A DNA stretch of 49,731 nt from assembly GCA_015069565.1 (NCBI GenBank), contig SVIJ01000005.1, positions 1 to 49,731 on the forward strand. Direction: 5' to 3'. The stretch is from Clostridiales bacterium (GTDB taxonomy: Bacteria > Bacillota > Clostridia > Christensenellales > Borkfalkiaceae). Shown here one piece after another: positions 7,104-16,443 of this stretch. Position 1 is the first letter of the stretch, and every line of letters starts with the position of its first letter. Under the pieces are notes generated by a model. That model was given only the letters and a program-made list of their open reading frames with translations, did no database searches and was not told where the DNA came from. A program made the translations under genes and the position numbers.

Positions 7104-8342
7104 CTATACGCGTTTTAATTTACAAATGTAAAATCCTGCGCCGTGTGCTTGGTCGGGCAAGAATTGCAGCCCGTATTCTTTCTTGTCGTGCGGCAATTTG
7201 CTGTCAATTTTTACAAGTGTAAAATCTTCGTGGGTTTTCAAAAAAGCGGAAATAATGGCGTCGTTTTCCCGCTCGAACAGCGAACAGGTGGAATAATAGA
7301 GCGCGCCGCCCTGCTTCACGTACCGACTGCACGCATCCAAAATCGCAACCTGCGCCTTTCTCAAAGACGAGAAATCTTCTTCCTTTCTAAATAGCTTAAT
7401 ATCGGGATTTTCGCTCACCGTGCCATACCCCGAACAGGGAACGTCGCACAGCACGCCGTCAAAGCTTTCTTCATACGCAGGGTCGAATACCGAGCTATCC
7501 TTTTGCAAAGCGGTTATATTTTCCCTGCCCATACGCGTCTTATAGCTCTCGATGAGCGCCACGCGGTGTTCGTGCAGCTCAAAGGAAGTGACGCTTTTGC
7601 ATTTTTCGCTCAAAAGCACCGATTTTCCGCCAGGCGCGGCGCACGCGTCGAGCAGGCTTTCGCACGGCTCTACCACGTCGCAAATCGCAATACTGCCCAC
7701 CGATTGAAAGGTGTATTCCCCTTCGTCGTAGCCTTCGTCGCGGACGAACCGTTCAAAGATATAGTTGCCTGAAAAAGGCGTTTCGATATGCGGTTTTTTC
7801 GCGTATTTTTCGGGCAATTTTCCGCTTGGAAAGCGGACGGAAACACCGCTCGAACAAGCCGCCGCAATCGCTTTTGCGCGCTCGCCGTATTCCTTTTTCA
7901 GCCACTTATAGGCGTATATGGGATAGGAAAGGGAAATACTCTCGCCGTCCTTCTCTTTTTCGAGCGCACTATCCACCGCCGACTTATTAAACCGACGTAA
8001 AAATGCGTTGACAAACCCTGCAACGCCGCCCTTGCCGAGCTTTTTACAAAGATCGACGGCGCAGTTGGTGACCATGTATTTTTGCTTTTCCATATACAAA
8101 AGCATATACAGGGATATTTTCAGCAAAATCCGCACCGCCAGCTTGGGGGATTTGGGGGCGTAGAAACGAATGGCATAGTCCAGCCAAAGATCCTTTTCGA
8201 GTACGCCGTAGACGATTTTCACCGTCCGCGCTCTATTCAGCTCTTCAATATAAGTATCCGCGATCGCCTGCTTTAAGTGCGCCCCGTCCGAGTACACCTT
8301 CGTCAGGATTTGATAGGGATCGTACAGGGGATTGCTCAGCAT
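7104..8342 (-). CDS. rsmB: 16S rRNA (cytosine-967-C5)-methyltransferase RsmB
   Basis: 412 residues. An N-terminal NusB-like helical domain (to about residue 140) is followed by a SAM-dependent Rossmann methyltransferase. Visible motifs are DACAAPGGKSVLL (SAM loop), the catalytic-cysteine motifs DVPCSGYGTV and YSTCSLFERENDA, and KLFRKEEDF between them. It makes m5C967 in 16S rRNA. The start ATG overlaps the fmt stop by 7 nt, the classic fmt-rsmB translational coupling. Array B and an interspersed element follow its stop codon before rlmN. Confidence 0.96.
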   Translation of the reverse strand: MLSNPLYDPYQILTKVYSDGAHLKQAIADTYIEELNRARTVKIVYGVLEKDLWLDYAIRFYAPKSPKLAVRILLKISLYMLLYMEKQKYMVTNCAVDLCKKLGKGGVAGFVNAFLRRFNKSAVDSALEKEKDGESISLSYPIYAYKWLKKEYGERAKAIAAACSSGVSVRFPSGKLPEKYAKKPHIETPFSGNYIFERFVRDEGYDEGEYTFQSVGSIAICDVVEPCESLLDACAAPGGKSVLLSEKCKSVTSFELHEHRVALIESYKTRMGRENITALQKDSSVFDPAYEESFDGVLCDVPCSGYGTVSENPDIKLFRKEEDFSSLRKAQVAILDACSRYVKQGGALYYSTCSLFERENDAIISAFLKTHEDFTLVKIDSKLPHDKKEYGLQFLPDQAHGAGFYICKLKRV

Positions 8343-9274
8343 TTCAGCACCTGCCCTTTACGGATTTTCTTGCCGTTCAAAAAGTCGCTGCCCTGCATTC
8401 TCTTGCCGCCCGCCGCCTGCACTTCCAAAAGCTTTATAGCTCCGTCGCCGCAACGGACGATCAATCCCTTTTTGGGAATATCACACACCACTTCGCCGCA
8501 AGCCGCCCCTTCGTATTCAGGGAGCATTTCGGCAACCGCCGCGCGGTAGACGTTCAAAACGCCGCCGTCGAACGCGGTGTACGCCACGGGCGCAGGGTTC
8601 GCCGCGTGGATTAAATTCACGATGCTTTTTGCGCTATTTTCAAAGGAAATTCGCACGTTTTCCTTGGAAATTTTGCGGTAGACACAAACGCCGTCTTCCC
8701 CTTGGGGGATGAGCGTATATTCGCCGCTTTGAAGCATTTTTAAGGCTTTCACGATAAGCGGCGCGGACAGCGCGGACAGCCGCTCGGAAAGCTCGCCGTA
8801 CGTTTCATCGTCTACGATGCTCGTCTTTTCCACCGCCAAAACGTCGCCGCAATCTAAGCCCAACTCCGTCTTCATGATGGAAACGCCCGTTTCGCTCTCG
8901 CCGTTTTTGATGGCGCTTTGAATGGGGGACGCGCCGCGATAGGCAGGCAACAGCCCTGCGTGGATATTCCACACCCCCATCGGGAATGCGTCCAGCACTT
9001 CCTGTGTTAAAATCTGTCCGTAAGCGCAGGTGACCAAAAGCTCTCCGCCGAGCGCCTTCACGCCGTCCAGCTCGTCGCGGATTTTATGGGGCTGCAAAAC
9101 GGGCAAGCCAAGCTCTAACGCCTTCGTCTTTACGGGCGGCGGCGTCAAGATCCCTTTTCTGCCCTGCGGCTTATCTTCCTGTGTGATCACGCCCACGACG
9201 AAAAACCCGTTTTCCACAATCGCGGCAAGCGGTTTCACGGCAAAATCAGGCGTTCCTGCAAATACGATTTTCAT
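8336..9274 (-). CDS. fmt: Methionyl-tRNA formyltransferase
   Basis: 312 residues from ATG 9274 with an AAAGGAG site; the frame opens further upstream but the family N-terminus MKIVFAGTPDFAVKPLAAI fixes this start. The formyl-transfer domain shows NIHAGLLPAYRGASPIQ (about residues 108-124, with the catalytic Asn and His) and the conserved Asp in LDCGDVL; a C-terminal OB-like tRNA-binding domain follows. It formylates initiator Met-tRNA using 10-formyl-tetrahydrofolate. Order priA-def-fmt-rsmB is the standard Firmicute arrangement. The gap between def and fmt contains array C and a CCCTAC-ending hairpin. Confidence 0.97.
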   Translation of the reverse strand: MKIVFAGTPDFAVKPLAAIVENGFFVVGVITQEDKPQGRKGILTPPPVKTKALELGLPVLQPHKIRDELDGVKALGGELLVTCAYGQILTQEVLDAFPMGVWNIHAGLLPAYRGASPIQSAIKNGESETGVSIMKTELGLDCGDVLAVEKTSIVDDETYGELSERLSALSAPLIVKALKMLQSGEYTLIPQGEDGVCVYRKISKENVRISFENSAKSIVNLIHAANPAPVAYTAFDGGVLNVYRAAVAEMLPEYEGAACGEVVCDIPKKGLIVRCGDGAIKLLEVQAAGGKRMQGSDFLNGKKIRKGQVLKC

Positions 9275-9310
9275 ACGGTTGCTCCTTTTGAAAGCGTTCG
9301 TTTTTGGAAA

Positions 9311-9367
9311 GTGATTGCCATAGGCAATCGTAGATTTCAATTCACGAACGCATTGCGTTCAATTCAC
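9311..9367. repeat. Modular hairpin array C (two-hairpin deletion derivative)
   Basis: GATTGCC-ata-GGCAATC, then ATTTCAATTCAC, then GAACGC-att-GCGTTC and AATTCAC. These two hairpins are the outermost hairpins of the complete element (compare 31763-31982), so this looks like an internal deletion that kept both ends. It lies between def and fmt. Confidence 0.8.
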
Positions 9368-9372
9368 TTTTT

Positions 9373-9400
9373 CGGCGGAAGCAAGCCCCCGCCCTACGAT
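9373..9400. repeat. CCCTAC-ending GC-rich hairpin (copy 2)
   Basis: CGGCGGAAGCAAGCCCCCGC followed by CCTACGAT; same family and immediate neighbour position to a hairpin array as at 2639, 12406 and 21310. Confidence 0.82.
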
Positions 9401-9463
9401 TACCGCGCCACGATTCTCCCCCTTGTCAAAAGGGGCGTAGGCAAGGGGAATTCTCCCACGGCT

Positions 9464-9919
9464 TTATTTTTCTTCTTCGATATGCTCTGCCTTGTCGATG
9501 TACAAGACGCCGTCCAAGTGATCGAGCTCGTGGCAAACCGCGCGCGCAAAGAAATCCCTTGCTTGCAAGGTCTTGCGAACGCCATTCCGATCGTGATAGG
9601 AAATTTTCACCTTGGAAGGACGGGTGACCACGCCGCTCTTTCCGCGCACGGAAAGACAGCCTTCCCAGCCCGTCTGTTCCCCTTTTTGGGAATGAATTAC
9701 GGGGTTGATGAACTCAAAATACCCTTCTTCCACGTCCACCACGACCATACGCATCGAAAGCCCGATTTGCGGCGCGGCAAGCCCTGCGCCCTGTTCGGCT
9801 TTCACGGTGTCCTTCATATCGTCCAAGATCGCCCAAAGCTTTTCGTCAAACTCGGTGATCGGTTCACACTTTTTTCTCAGCACAGGATCTCCCACCTGCA
9901 CCACTTTTTTAACAGCCAT
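9464..9919 (-). CDS. def: Peptide deformylase
   Basis: 151 residues from ATG 9919 (AAAAAGGAG site); the upstream in-frame extension would run into array D and is rejected. All three metalloenzyme motifs are present: GAGLAAPQIG (about residues 42-51), EGCLSV with the metal-ligand Cys, and HELDHLDGVL with two metal-ligand His and the catalytic Glu. It removes the formyl group from nascent proteins. It is flanked on both sides by hairpin arrays (C downstream, D upstream) while remaining in the priA-def-fmt order, so it sits as a hairpin-bracketed segment of the presumed operon mRNA. Confidence 0.97.
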   Translation of the reverse strand: MAVKKVVQVGDPVLRKKCEPITEFDEKLWAILDDMKDTVKAEQGAGLAAPQIGLSMRMVVVDVEEGYFEFINPVIHSQKGEQTGWEGCLSVRGKSGVVTRPSKVKISYHDRNGVRKTLQARDFFARAVCHELDHLDGVLYIDKAEHIEEEK

Positions 9920-9940
9920 ACTTCGTTCTCCTTTTTGTGT

Positions 9941-10086
9941 GTGAATTGAAAACCAAAGGTTTTCGTGAATTGACGGCAAAGCCGTCGTGAATAGAATACT
10001 GCGTATTCGTGAATTGCAAGGCTTTGCCTTGCGTTGTGGAAAAATTCCTTACTGGGATTCTATTCACGATTACCCATGGCAATCCA
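9941..10086. repeat. Modular hairpin array D (GTGAATT type) touching the priA stop codon
   Basis: Left arm: GAAAACC-aaa-GGTTTTC, GACGGC-aaa-GCCGTC, GAATAC-tgc-GTATTC, GCAAGGC-tt-TGCCTTGC; the third spacer is GTGAATA. Centre GTTGTGGAAAAATTCC. The right arm has only GATTGCC-cat-GGCAATC, preceded by ATTCAC. The degenerate last spacer CATCAAC runs into the priA stop codon (TGA, minus strand, 10089-10087). Confidence 0.88.
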
Positions 10087-12261
10087 TCAACTTAAATTCG
10101 CGGGGTTTTCTTCGACGGAAATAAGTGCGTCGCGAGAGCGCGCTTCCATACACGCGTCGTAGATTTGGGGCAAAACCGCCCCGTCCGTCAGCCGCATAAG
10201 CACCTGATAGCGGTGCTTGTTTTCAATCCGCTTGATCGGCGCCGCCATCTTGTTGAAAAACAGGAACTTGTCCTGATTCGCCTTGTAGATTTCTTCCAGC
10301 GCAAAATACACCGTCTTCAAAACGTCCAGCGTCTTCTTTTGGTCTTCGCCCGATACCAGCACGCGCACGATCTTTGAGAAGGGCGGAAACAGCGCCGCTT
10401 GCCGCATGGAAACTTCCATCCTGTAAAACCCTTCGTAATCGTACCGACAAGCAAACCGCAGTACGTCATTTTCAGGGGAAAAGGTTTGCAGCACCACTCG
10501 ACCCTTTTCTTCTGCGCGCCCGCTTCTGCCCGCCACCTGCGTGATGAGCTGGAAGGTGCGCTCCGCGCTACGGTAATCGTTAAAATGCAGGCTCATGTCC
10601 GCGTCGAGTATCCCCACCAGCGTGACCGCAGGGAAGTCGTGACCCTTTGCAATCATCTGCGTGCCGACGAGAATATCCGCCTTTTTGTCGCTGAACTCTT
10701 TTAAGATTTTGTAATGCCCTTCCTTGCCGCTCGTGGTGTCGTTGTCCATACGCAAAATGCGCGCGTTCGGGAAGGCGTGTTTTAAGCTTTCCACCACTCG
10801 TTGCGTACCTGTCCCTGCGTAAGAGAGCTTTTTCGACCCACATTCGGGGCAGCCCGAAAGCATATTATACCGCGTTCCGCAGTAGTGACATTTCAAGCAA
10901 TCTTCGTCGCGGTGATAGGTGAGCGAAACGTCGCACGCTTCACACTTTGCCACGTAGCCACATTCCTTGCAGATCACCGTCTGCGAATAGCCGCGCCTGT
11001 TGAGAAACAGGATTGCTTGATTGCCCGTCGCAAGCGTTTCTTCCAGCGCTTCCATGAGCGCGGACGAAAAGGCGGTATTGTTGCCGCGGCGAACTTCCTT
11101 CCGCATATCGACAACGGTGATTTCAGGCATCGGTTTTTTATTGATGCGCTCGGTGAGCTTGATGAGCCCAAACTCCCCTTCTAAGGCGCGTTTGTACGTT
11201 TCCACGCTCGGCGTTGCGCTTCCTAAAACGAGCTTACAGCCGTTGCGCTTCGCGCGCAAAAGCGCGACGTCAAAGGTGTTGTATCTCGGCGCAGTTTCGC
11301 TCGAATAGCTGCCGTCGTGTTCTTCGTCGATAATGATTACGCCCAAGTCTTCCAAGGGCGCGAATACGGCGCTTCTTGCGCCGATGGCAATCTTGGCTTC
11401 CCCTGTACGCAGCCGCCACCATTCGTCAAAGCGCTCGCCTGCGGAAAGTCCGCTATGCAAAATCGCGGCATTCTTACCAAAACGCGCTCTCAGCTGCGCC
11501 AGCATTTGCGGCGTGAGGGAAATTTCAGGCACTAAAAAGATAGAGCTTTTCCCTTCGCGCAGGCAGTCTGCAATCAGCGTGAGATAAATCTCCGTCTTGC
11601 CGCTACCCGTCACGCCGTGCACAAGCTGTACCGTTCGCTCGTCCGACTTGATGAAGGAAACGGCGTTTTCCTGCGCCACCGTCAGCCGCCGCTCGGGGGC
11701 TTCCCCTTCCACCGATTTGTATGGATCGCGCTGTACCTGCTCGAAGGTGACGGTGATGTACCCCTTCTTTTCCAAGGCGGCAACGCTACCGGGGAATTGC
11801 TTGTTTAAGAGCGCGCAGTCCGTCTTGCCGTTGACGGATAAATATTCCGCCGCCGCAATTTGGTTTTTCGCGCTCTTGGGAAAATGGGCTTCCCCTAAGT
11901 CCACCGACAAAACGGCGTAGCGCTTGACAAGCTCCTTTACCTTGCCCGTACGCATTTCCGACGGCAAAAACAGCCGCAGGGAAAGCGCCAAAGGCACGGC
12001 GTACCGACGAGCGATCACCTTAGCAAGGCGCACGCATTCTTCCGTCAAGGCAGACAGTCCGTCTTCAACGGGCTTAATTTTTTTGAGCTTGGCAGGGTCG
12101 AAGTCCGTCTTGTCCTTCAAACCCATCACAAAGCCGGGCAACATTCTCGGGCCAAAGGGCGCAAGAACACGCGCGCCGACCTTGGTATCGTCGTCGCAAA
12201 GATAATCGAATACTCTATCCGTTTCGCCCGACGTAATGTCTACGATAACTTCCGCGATCAT
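10087..12261 (-). CDS. priA: Primosomal protein N' (replication restart helicase PriA)
   Basis: 724 residues from ATG 12261 (GGGGGCGAG upstream); the frame extends further but into an intergenic hairpin array. The N-terminal DNA-binding region is followed by a DEAH-type helicase core: Walker A GVTGSGKTEIYL (about residue 230), DEEH in IIDEEHDGSY, and helicase C-terminal motifs with QVAGRSGRAEEKG. Zinc-binding cysteine pairs (CKEC, CEAC, CHYC, CPEC) lie between the two helicase halves. PriA reloads the replisome at stalled forks. It is upstream of def-fmt-rsmB as in Bacillus, but coaBC, which normally separates rpoZ and priA, is absent. Its stop codon lies at the edge of array D. Confidence 0.97.
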   Translation of the reverse strand: MIAEVIVDITSGETDRVFDYLCDDDTKVGARVLAPFGPRMLPGFVMGLKDKTDFDPAKLKKIKPVEDGLSALTEECVRLAKVIARRYAVPLALSLRLFLPSEMRTGKVKELVKRYAVLSVDLGEAHFPKSAKNQIAAAEYLSVNGKTDCALLNKQFPGSVAALEKKGYITVTFEQVQRDPYKSVEGEAPERRLTVAQENAVSFIKSDERTVQLVHGVTGSGKTEIYLTLIADCLREGKSSIFLVPEISLTPQMLAQLRARFGKNAAILHSGLSAGERFDEWWRLRTGEAKIAIGARSAVFAPLEDLGVIIIDEEHDGSYSSETAPRYNTFDVALLRAKRNGCKLVLGSATPSVETYKRALEGEFGLIKLTERINKKPMPEITVVDMRKEVRRGNNTAFSSALMEALEETLATGNQAILFLNRRGYSQTVICKECGYVAKCEACDVSLTYHRDEDCLKCHYCGTRYNMLSGCPECGSKKLSYAGTGTQRVVESLKHAFPNARILRMDNDTTSGKEGHYKILKEFSDKKADILVGTQMIAKGHDFPAVTLVGILDADMSLHFNDYRSAERTFQLITQVAGRSGRAEEKGRVVLQTFSPENDVLRFACRYDYEGFYRMEVSMRQAALFPPFSKIVRVLVSGEDQKKTLDVLKTVYFALEEIYKANQDKFLFFNKMAAPIKRIENKHRYQVLMRLTDGAVLPQIYDACMEARSRDALISVEENPANLS

Positions 12262-12288
12262 TCTTCTCGCCCCCTTTTTTGTTATAAC

Positions 12289-12396
12289 GTTTGCCAAAGG
12301 CAAACATATCGCTTGTCCAAAAGGACAAATATCGCTATGCTTTTGGCATAATCTCGCTACGCCATCGGCGTAATATCGCTTTTGCCAAAGGCAAAC
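12289..12396. repeat. Modular hairpin array E (ATATCGC-spacer type)
   Basis: Five hairpins: GTTTGCC-aaa-GGCAAAC, TTGTCC-aaaa-GGACAA, TATGC-ttttg-GCATA, TACGCC-atc-GGCGTA, TTTGCC-aaa-GGCAAA. Consecutive hairpins are separated by ATATCGC (once ATCTCGC). The plan matches the GTGAATT arrays but the spacer is different. It lies upstream of priA; its transcript could be the priA leader. Confidence 0.87.
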
Positions 12397-12405
12397 CCCT
12401 TTTTT

Positions 12406-12434
12406 CGGCGGGAGCAAGCCCCCGCCCTACAATC
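12406..12434. repeat. CCCTAC-ending GC-rich hairpin (copy 3)
   Basis: CGGCGGGAGCAAGCCCCCGC then CCTACAATCC; 9 nt after array E. Confidence 0.85.
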
Positions 12435-12451
12435 CGCAATACTCCTATTCG

Positions 12452-12528
12452 TCATCCTGAGCGTAGCCGAAGGATCTCTTTGCGCCCGAGATTCTTCGAC
12501 TGCGCTATCACTCCGCTCAGAATGACAA
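12452..12528. repeat. TCATCCTGAGCG repeat, inverted pair
   Basis: TCATCCTGAGCGTAGCCGAA then GGATCTC, followed by the inverted partner GAGATTCTTCGACTGCGCT and GCTCAGAATGAC, giving a long imperfect palindrome. Single or partial copies occur at 18931, 30248, 30324, 37466 and 46149. Repeats of this type are widespread in Firmicute and other genomes. Confidence 0.85.
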
Positions 12529-12542
12529 TAAAGGCACCAGCC

Positions 12543-12577
12543 AAGAAAAACCGACTGCCCGTGACGGACAATCGGCT
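12543..12577 (-). terminator. Intrinsic terminator of yicC-gmk-rpoZ
   Basis: Minus-strand stem CCGATTGTCCG-tca-CGGGCAGTCGG (two G-U pairs), followed by TTTTT at 12549-12545. It lies about 90 nt after the rpoZ stop. Confidence 0.82.
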
Positions 12578-12664
12578 TCTTCGTAAGGTTAACCAAGCGC
12601 AAGCCAGTCGAACGCGATTGCGAATGGCAAACGGCGTTTATACTGCGTTAAACTCCTTGGAAAT

Positions 12665-12883
12665 TTAGTCCTTTGCGATTACTACTTTACCGTCCGCGAT
12701 GTCTACGCACGCGCTGGAAAGTTCTTTCGGTCTGGATCCACCGTCCACACCCATGTTCTTTTGCACTTCCAAGATCTGTCTTGCTCTTTTCGATGCAATC
12801 GTGCAAAGCGCATAGCGGCTGATGGGATCTTCTTCCGTCCCAAGCTTTCTAATCAATTCGTCTACCGAAGGTTCGTTTACCAT
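12665..12883 (-). CDS. rpoZ: RNA polymerase omega subunit
   Basis: 72 residues. The omega signature is clear: ISRYALCTIASKRARQIL (about residues 21-38), matching the conserved helix that clamps the beta-prime C-terminus. A short C-terminal tail follows. Omega helps assemble and stabilise RNA polymerase. It begins 22 nt downstream of gmk and is the last gene of the yicC-gmk-rpoZ unit before a terminator, as in other Firmicutes. Confidence 0.93.
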   Translation of the reverse strand: MVNEPSVDELIRKLGTEEDPISRYALCTIASKRARQILEVQKNMGVDGGSRPKELSSACVDIADGKVVIAKD

Positions 12884-12905
12884 ATTTCTATTCTCCTTGT
12901 TTAGG

Positions 12906-13463
12906 TTATTTATTTTTTTCTTTGTCTATGAGATCGGACAGCTCTTGGAGCGCCGTTTCAAAATCATCGTTTACGATCACGTAATCGTATTCAGGGAGCT
13001 TGGAAAGCTCGAAATCCATTCTTGCAAGCCGTTTTTCAATCGCTTCGGGCGTCTCGGAATTTCTTCCCTTCAAGCGGCGCACCAGCTCTTCCTTGGACGG
13101 GGGCATGATGAACACCAAAACGAGTTCGGGATATTCCTTCTTCGCGTTTAAGCCGCCCACAACGTCGATTTCCATAATCACCGATTTTTCCTGCAACGTC
13201 TTTTGCACGAACGATCTCGGCGTGCCGTACATACCGCTCATGTGCTCGTCGTATTCGAGAAAATCCCCTTCCGCGATACGGCGGTCAAACTCTTTTTGCG
13301 AGAGAAAGAAGTAATGCTTCCCATCCACTTCCCCTTCGCGCGGCTTGCGCGTCGTGCAGGATACCGATTCCACCACGTCGCTTCTTCTTACAATCAGTTC
13401 CTTTACCAAAGTGCCCTTGCCAACGCCCGACGGCCCAGACACCACCAACAATACGTTTTTCAT
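12906..13463 (-). CDS. gmk: Guanylate kinase
   Basis: 185 residues. Walker A GPSGVGKGTLV lies near residues 9-19, followed by the GMP-binding signature SCTTRKPREGEVDGKHYFF (about residues 35-53) and EIDVVGGLNAKKEYP in the core; the lid and C-terminal RMDFELSKLPEYDYVIVNDD are typical. It phosphorylates GMP to GDP. It begins 18 nt after yicC. The remA gene often found between yicC and gmk in Firmicutes is missing here. Confidence 0.97.
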   Translation of the reverse strand: MKNVLLVVSGPSGVGKGTLVKELIVRRSDVVESVSCTTRKPREGEVDGKHYFFLSQKEFDRRIAEGDFLEYDEHMSGMYGTPRSFVQKTLQEKSVIMEIDVVGGLNAKKEYPELVLVFIMPPSKEELVRRLKGRNSETPEAIEKRLARMDFELSKLPEYDYVIVNDDFETALQELSDLIDKEKNK

Positions 13464-13481
13464 ATTCGTACCCTGCTTTTG

Positions 13482-14357
13482 TTATTCTACGTTTTGTACT
13501 TGTTCGCGGATCTTTTCGATCTCGTTCTTCAAGGCAAGCCCCAAACGGGTGATCGTCACATCGTTGCTCTTTGAGCAAGTCGTGTTCGCTTCGCGGTTGA
13601 ACTCCTGCACCAAGAAATCGAGCTTTCTTCCCACGATCCCTTCCTTGCATATCTCTCTAAACTGCGCGATGTGCGAATGTAGACGGGTCAGCTCTTCGTC
13701 AATGTTGCTCTTATCGGCAAACACCGCCACTTCGGTGAGCAGTCTGCCTTCGTCCGCCTGTACGTCGCCAAGGTAATCCTTGATCTTCGCCGCAAGCTTT
13801 TCACGGTACTCGTCCTTGATTTGCGGCGCGCGTTTTTCAATCTCTTCCACCGTCTTTTCGATCACCGCTACGCGGGCAAGCATATCTTCTTCCAGCTTCT
13901 TGCCTTCCACCGCGCGCATAGCGTTCAGGTTATCGAGCGCCGCGCTAATCGCCGTTTTGAGCGCCGTAATCAGTTCTTCGTCCGCCGCCAAAGCGTCGTC
14001 CTGCTTCAATACTTCGGGATAGCGAAGCACGGAAGAAAGGGTGACGTCGTCGGGAAGAGAAGGAAAGGCGTCCTTCAAGGTCTTCGCCGCCGAAACGTAG
14101 GATGCCGCCACCGAAAGATCGACCGAGAAAGCCGTAGGCTTTTCGCGTTTGTCCTTCAAGGAAATGAACAGGTCTACGTGACCCCTTGTCATCTTCTCAC
14201 GGACGAGCTTGCGGATCACTTCTTCGTAAGCGATGAAGATGCGGGGCGCTTTAACGTTGACGTCCAAATAGCGGTTATTCACCGTTTTGATCTCGCAGGT
14301 GAGCTCCACACCGCCTTCTTTATATTCCCCTTTTCCGTAGCCAGTCATACTCAGCAT
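13482..14357 (-). CDS. YicC/YloC family endoribonuclease
   Basis: 291 residues beginning MLSMTGYGKGEYKEG, the classic YicC N-terminus, with an AAGGAAGG site 8 nt before the ATG. The N-terminal YicC-like domain (to about residue 155: EIKTVNNRYLDVNVKAPR) and the C-terminal DUF1732 domain, ending LDFLVQEFNREANTTCSKS and a long helix, are both present. YicC-family proteins form oligomeric RNases acting on small RNAs and structured transcripts. It is first gene of the unit with gmk and rpoZ, under the promoter at 14396-14424. The presence of an RNA hairpin-acting nuclease in a genome full of transcribed hairpin arrays is noted only as a coincidence worth testing. Confidence 0.95.
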   Translation of the reverse strand: MLSMTGYGKGEYKEGGVELTCEIKTVNNRYLDVNVKAPRIFIAYEEVIRKLVREKMTRGHVDLFISLKDKREKPTAFSVDLSVAASYVSAAKTLKDAFPSLPDDVTLSSVLRYPEVLKQDDALAADEELITALKTAISAALDNLNAMRAVEGKKLEEDMLARVAVIEKTVEEIEKRAPQIKDEYREKLAAKIKDYLGDVQADEGRLLTEVAVFADKSNIDEELTRLHSHIAQFREICKEGIVGRKLDFLVQEFNREANTTCSKSNDVTITRLGLALKNEIEKIREQVQNVE

Positions 14358-14395
14358 GGGTATAGCCTTCCTTTTCGTTTCGTATTGATTGTACT

Positions 14396-14424
14396 ATTAT
14401 AGCAAAGATTTTTGAAAATTTCAA
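14396..14424 (-). promoter_or_regulatory. Promoter of yicC-gmk-rpoZ
   Basis: Minus strand TTGAAA (14424-14419), 17-nt spacer ending in TGC, TATAAT (14401-14396): an extended -10 promoter giving a leader of about 33 nt. Confidence 0.88.
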
Positions 14425-14457
14425 GTACTTTATCCACAATTTTTTATAAGATATTAT

Positions 14458-14483
14458 AAAAAGACGGGGATTTTCCCCGCCTT
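14458..14483 (-). terminator. Intrinsic terminator of pcrA-ligA
   Basis: Minus-strand GGCGGGG-aaaa-TCCCCGTC stem followed by a T run (plus-strand AAAAA before 14463), 5 nt after the ligA stop codon. Confidence 0.9.
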
Positions 14484-14487
14484 TTCG

Positions 14488-16443
<1,956 letters not shown>

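Noticed and set aside
9464..9979. Longer Def start at 9979
   Set aside because: The extra N-terminus would be translated from hairpin array D; the ribosome site and family length support 9919.
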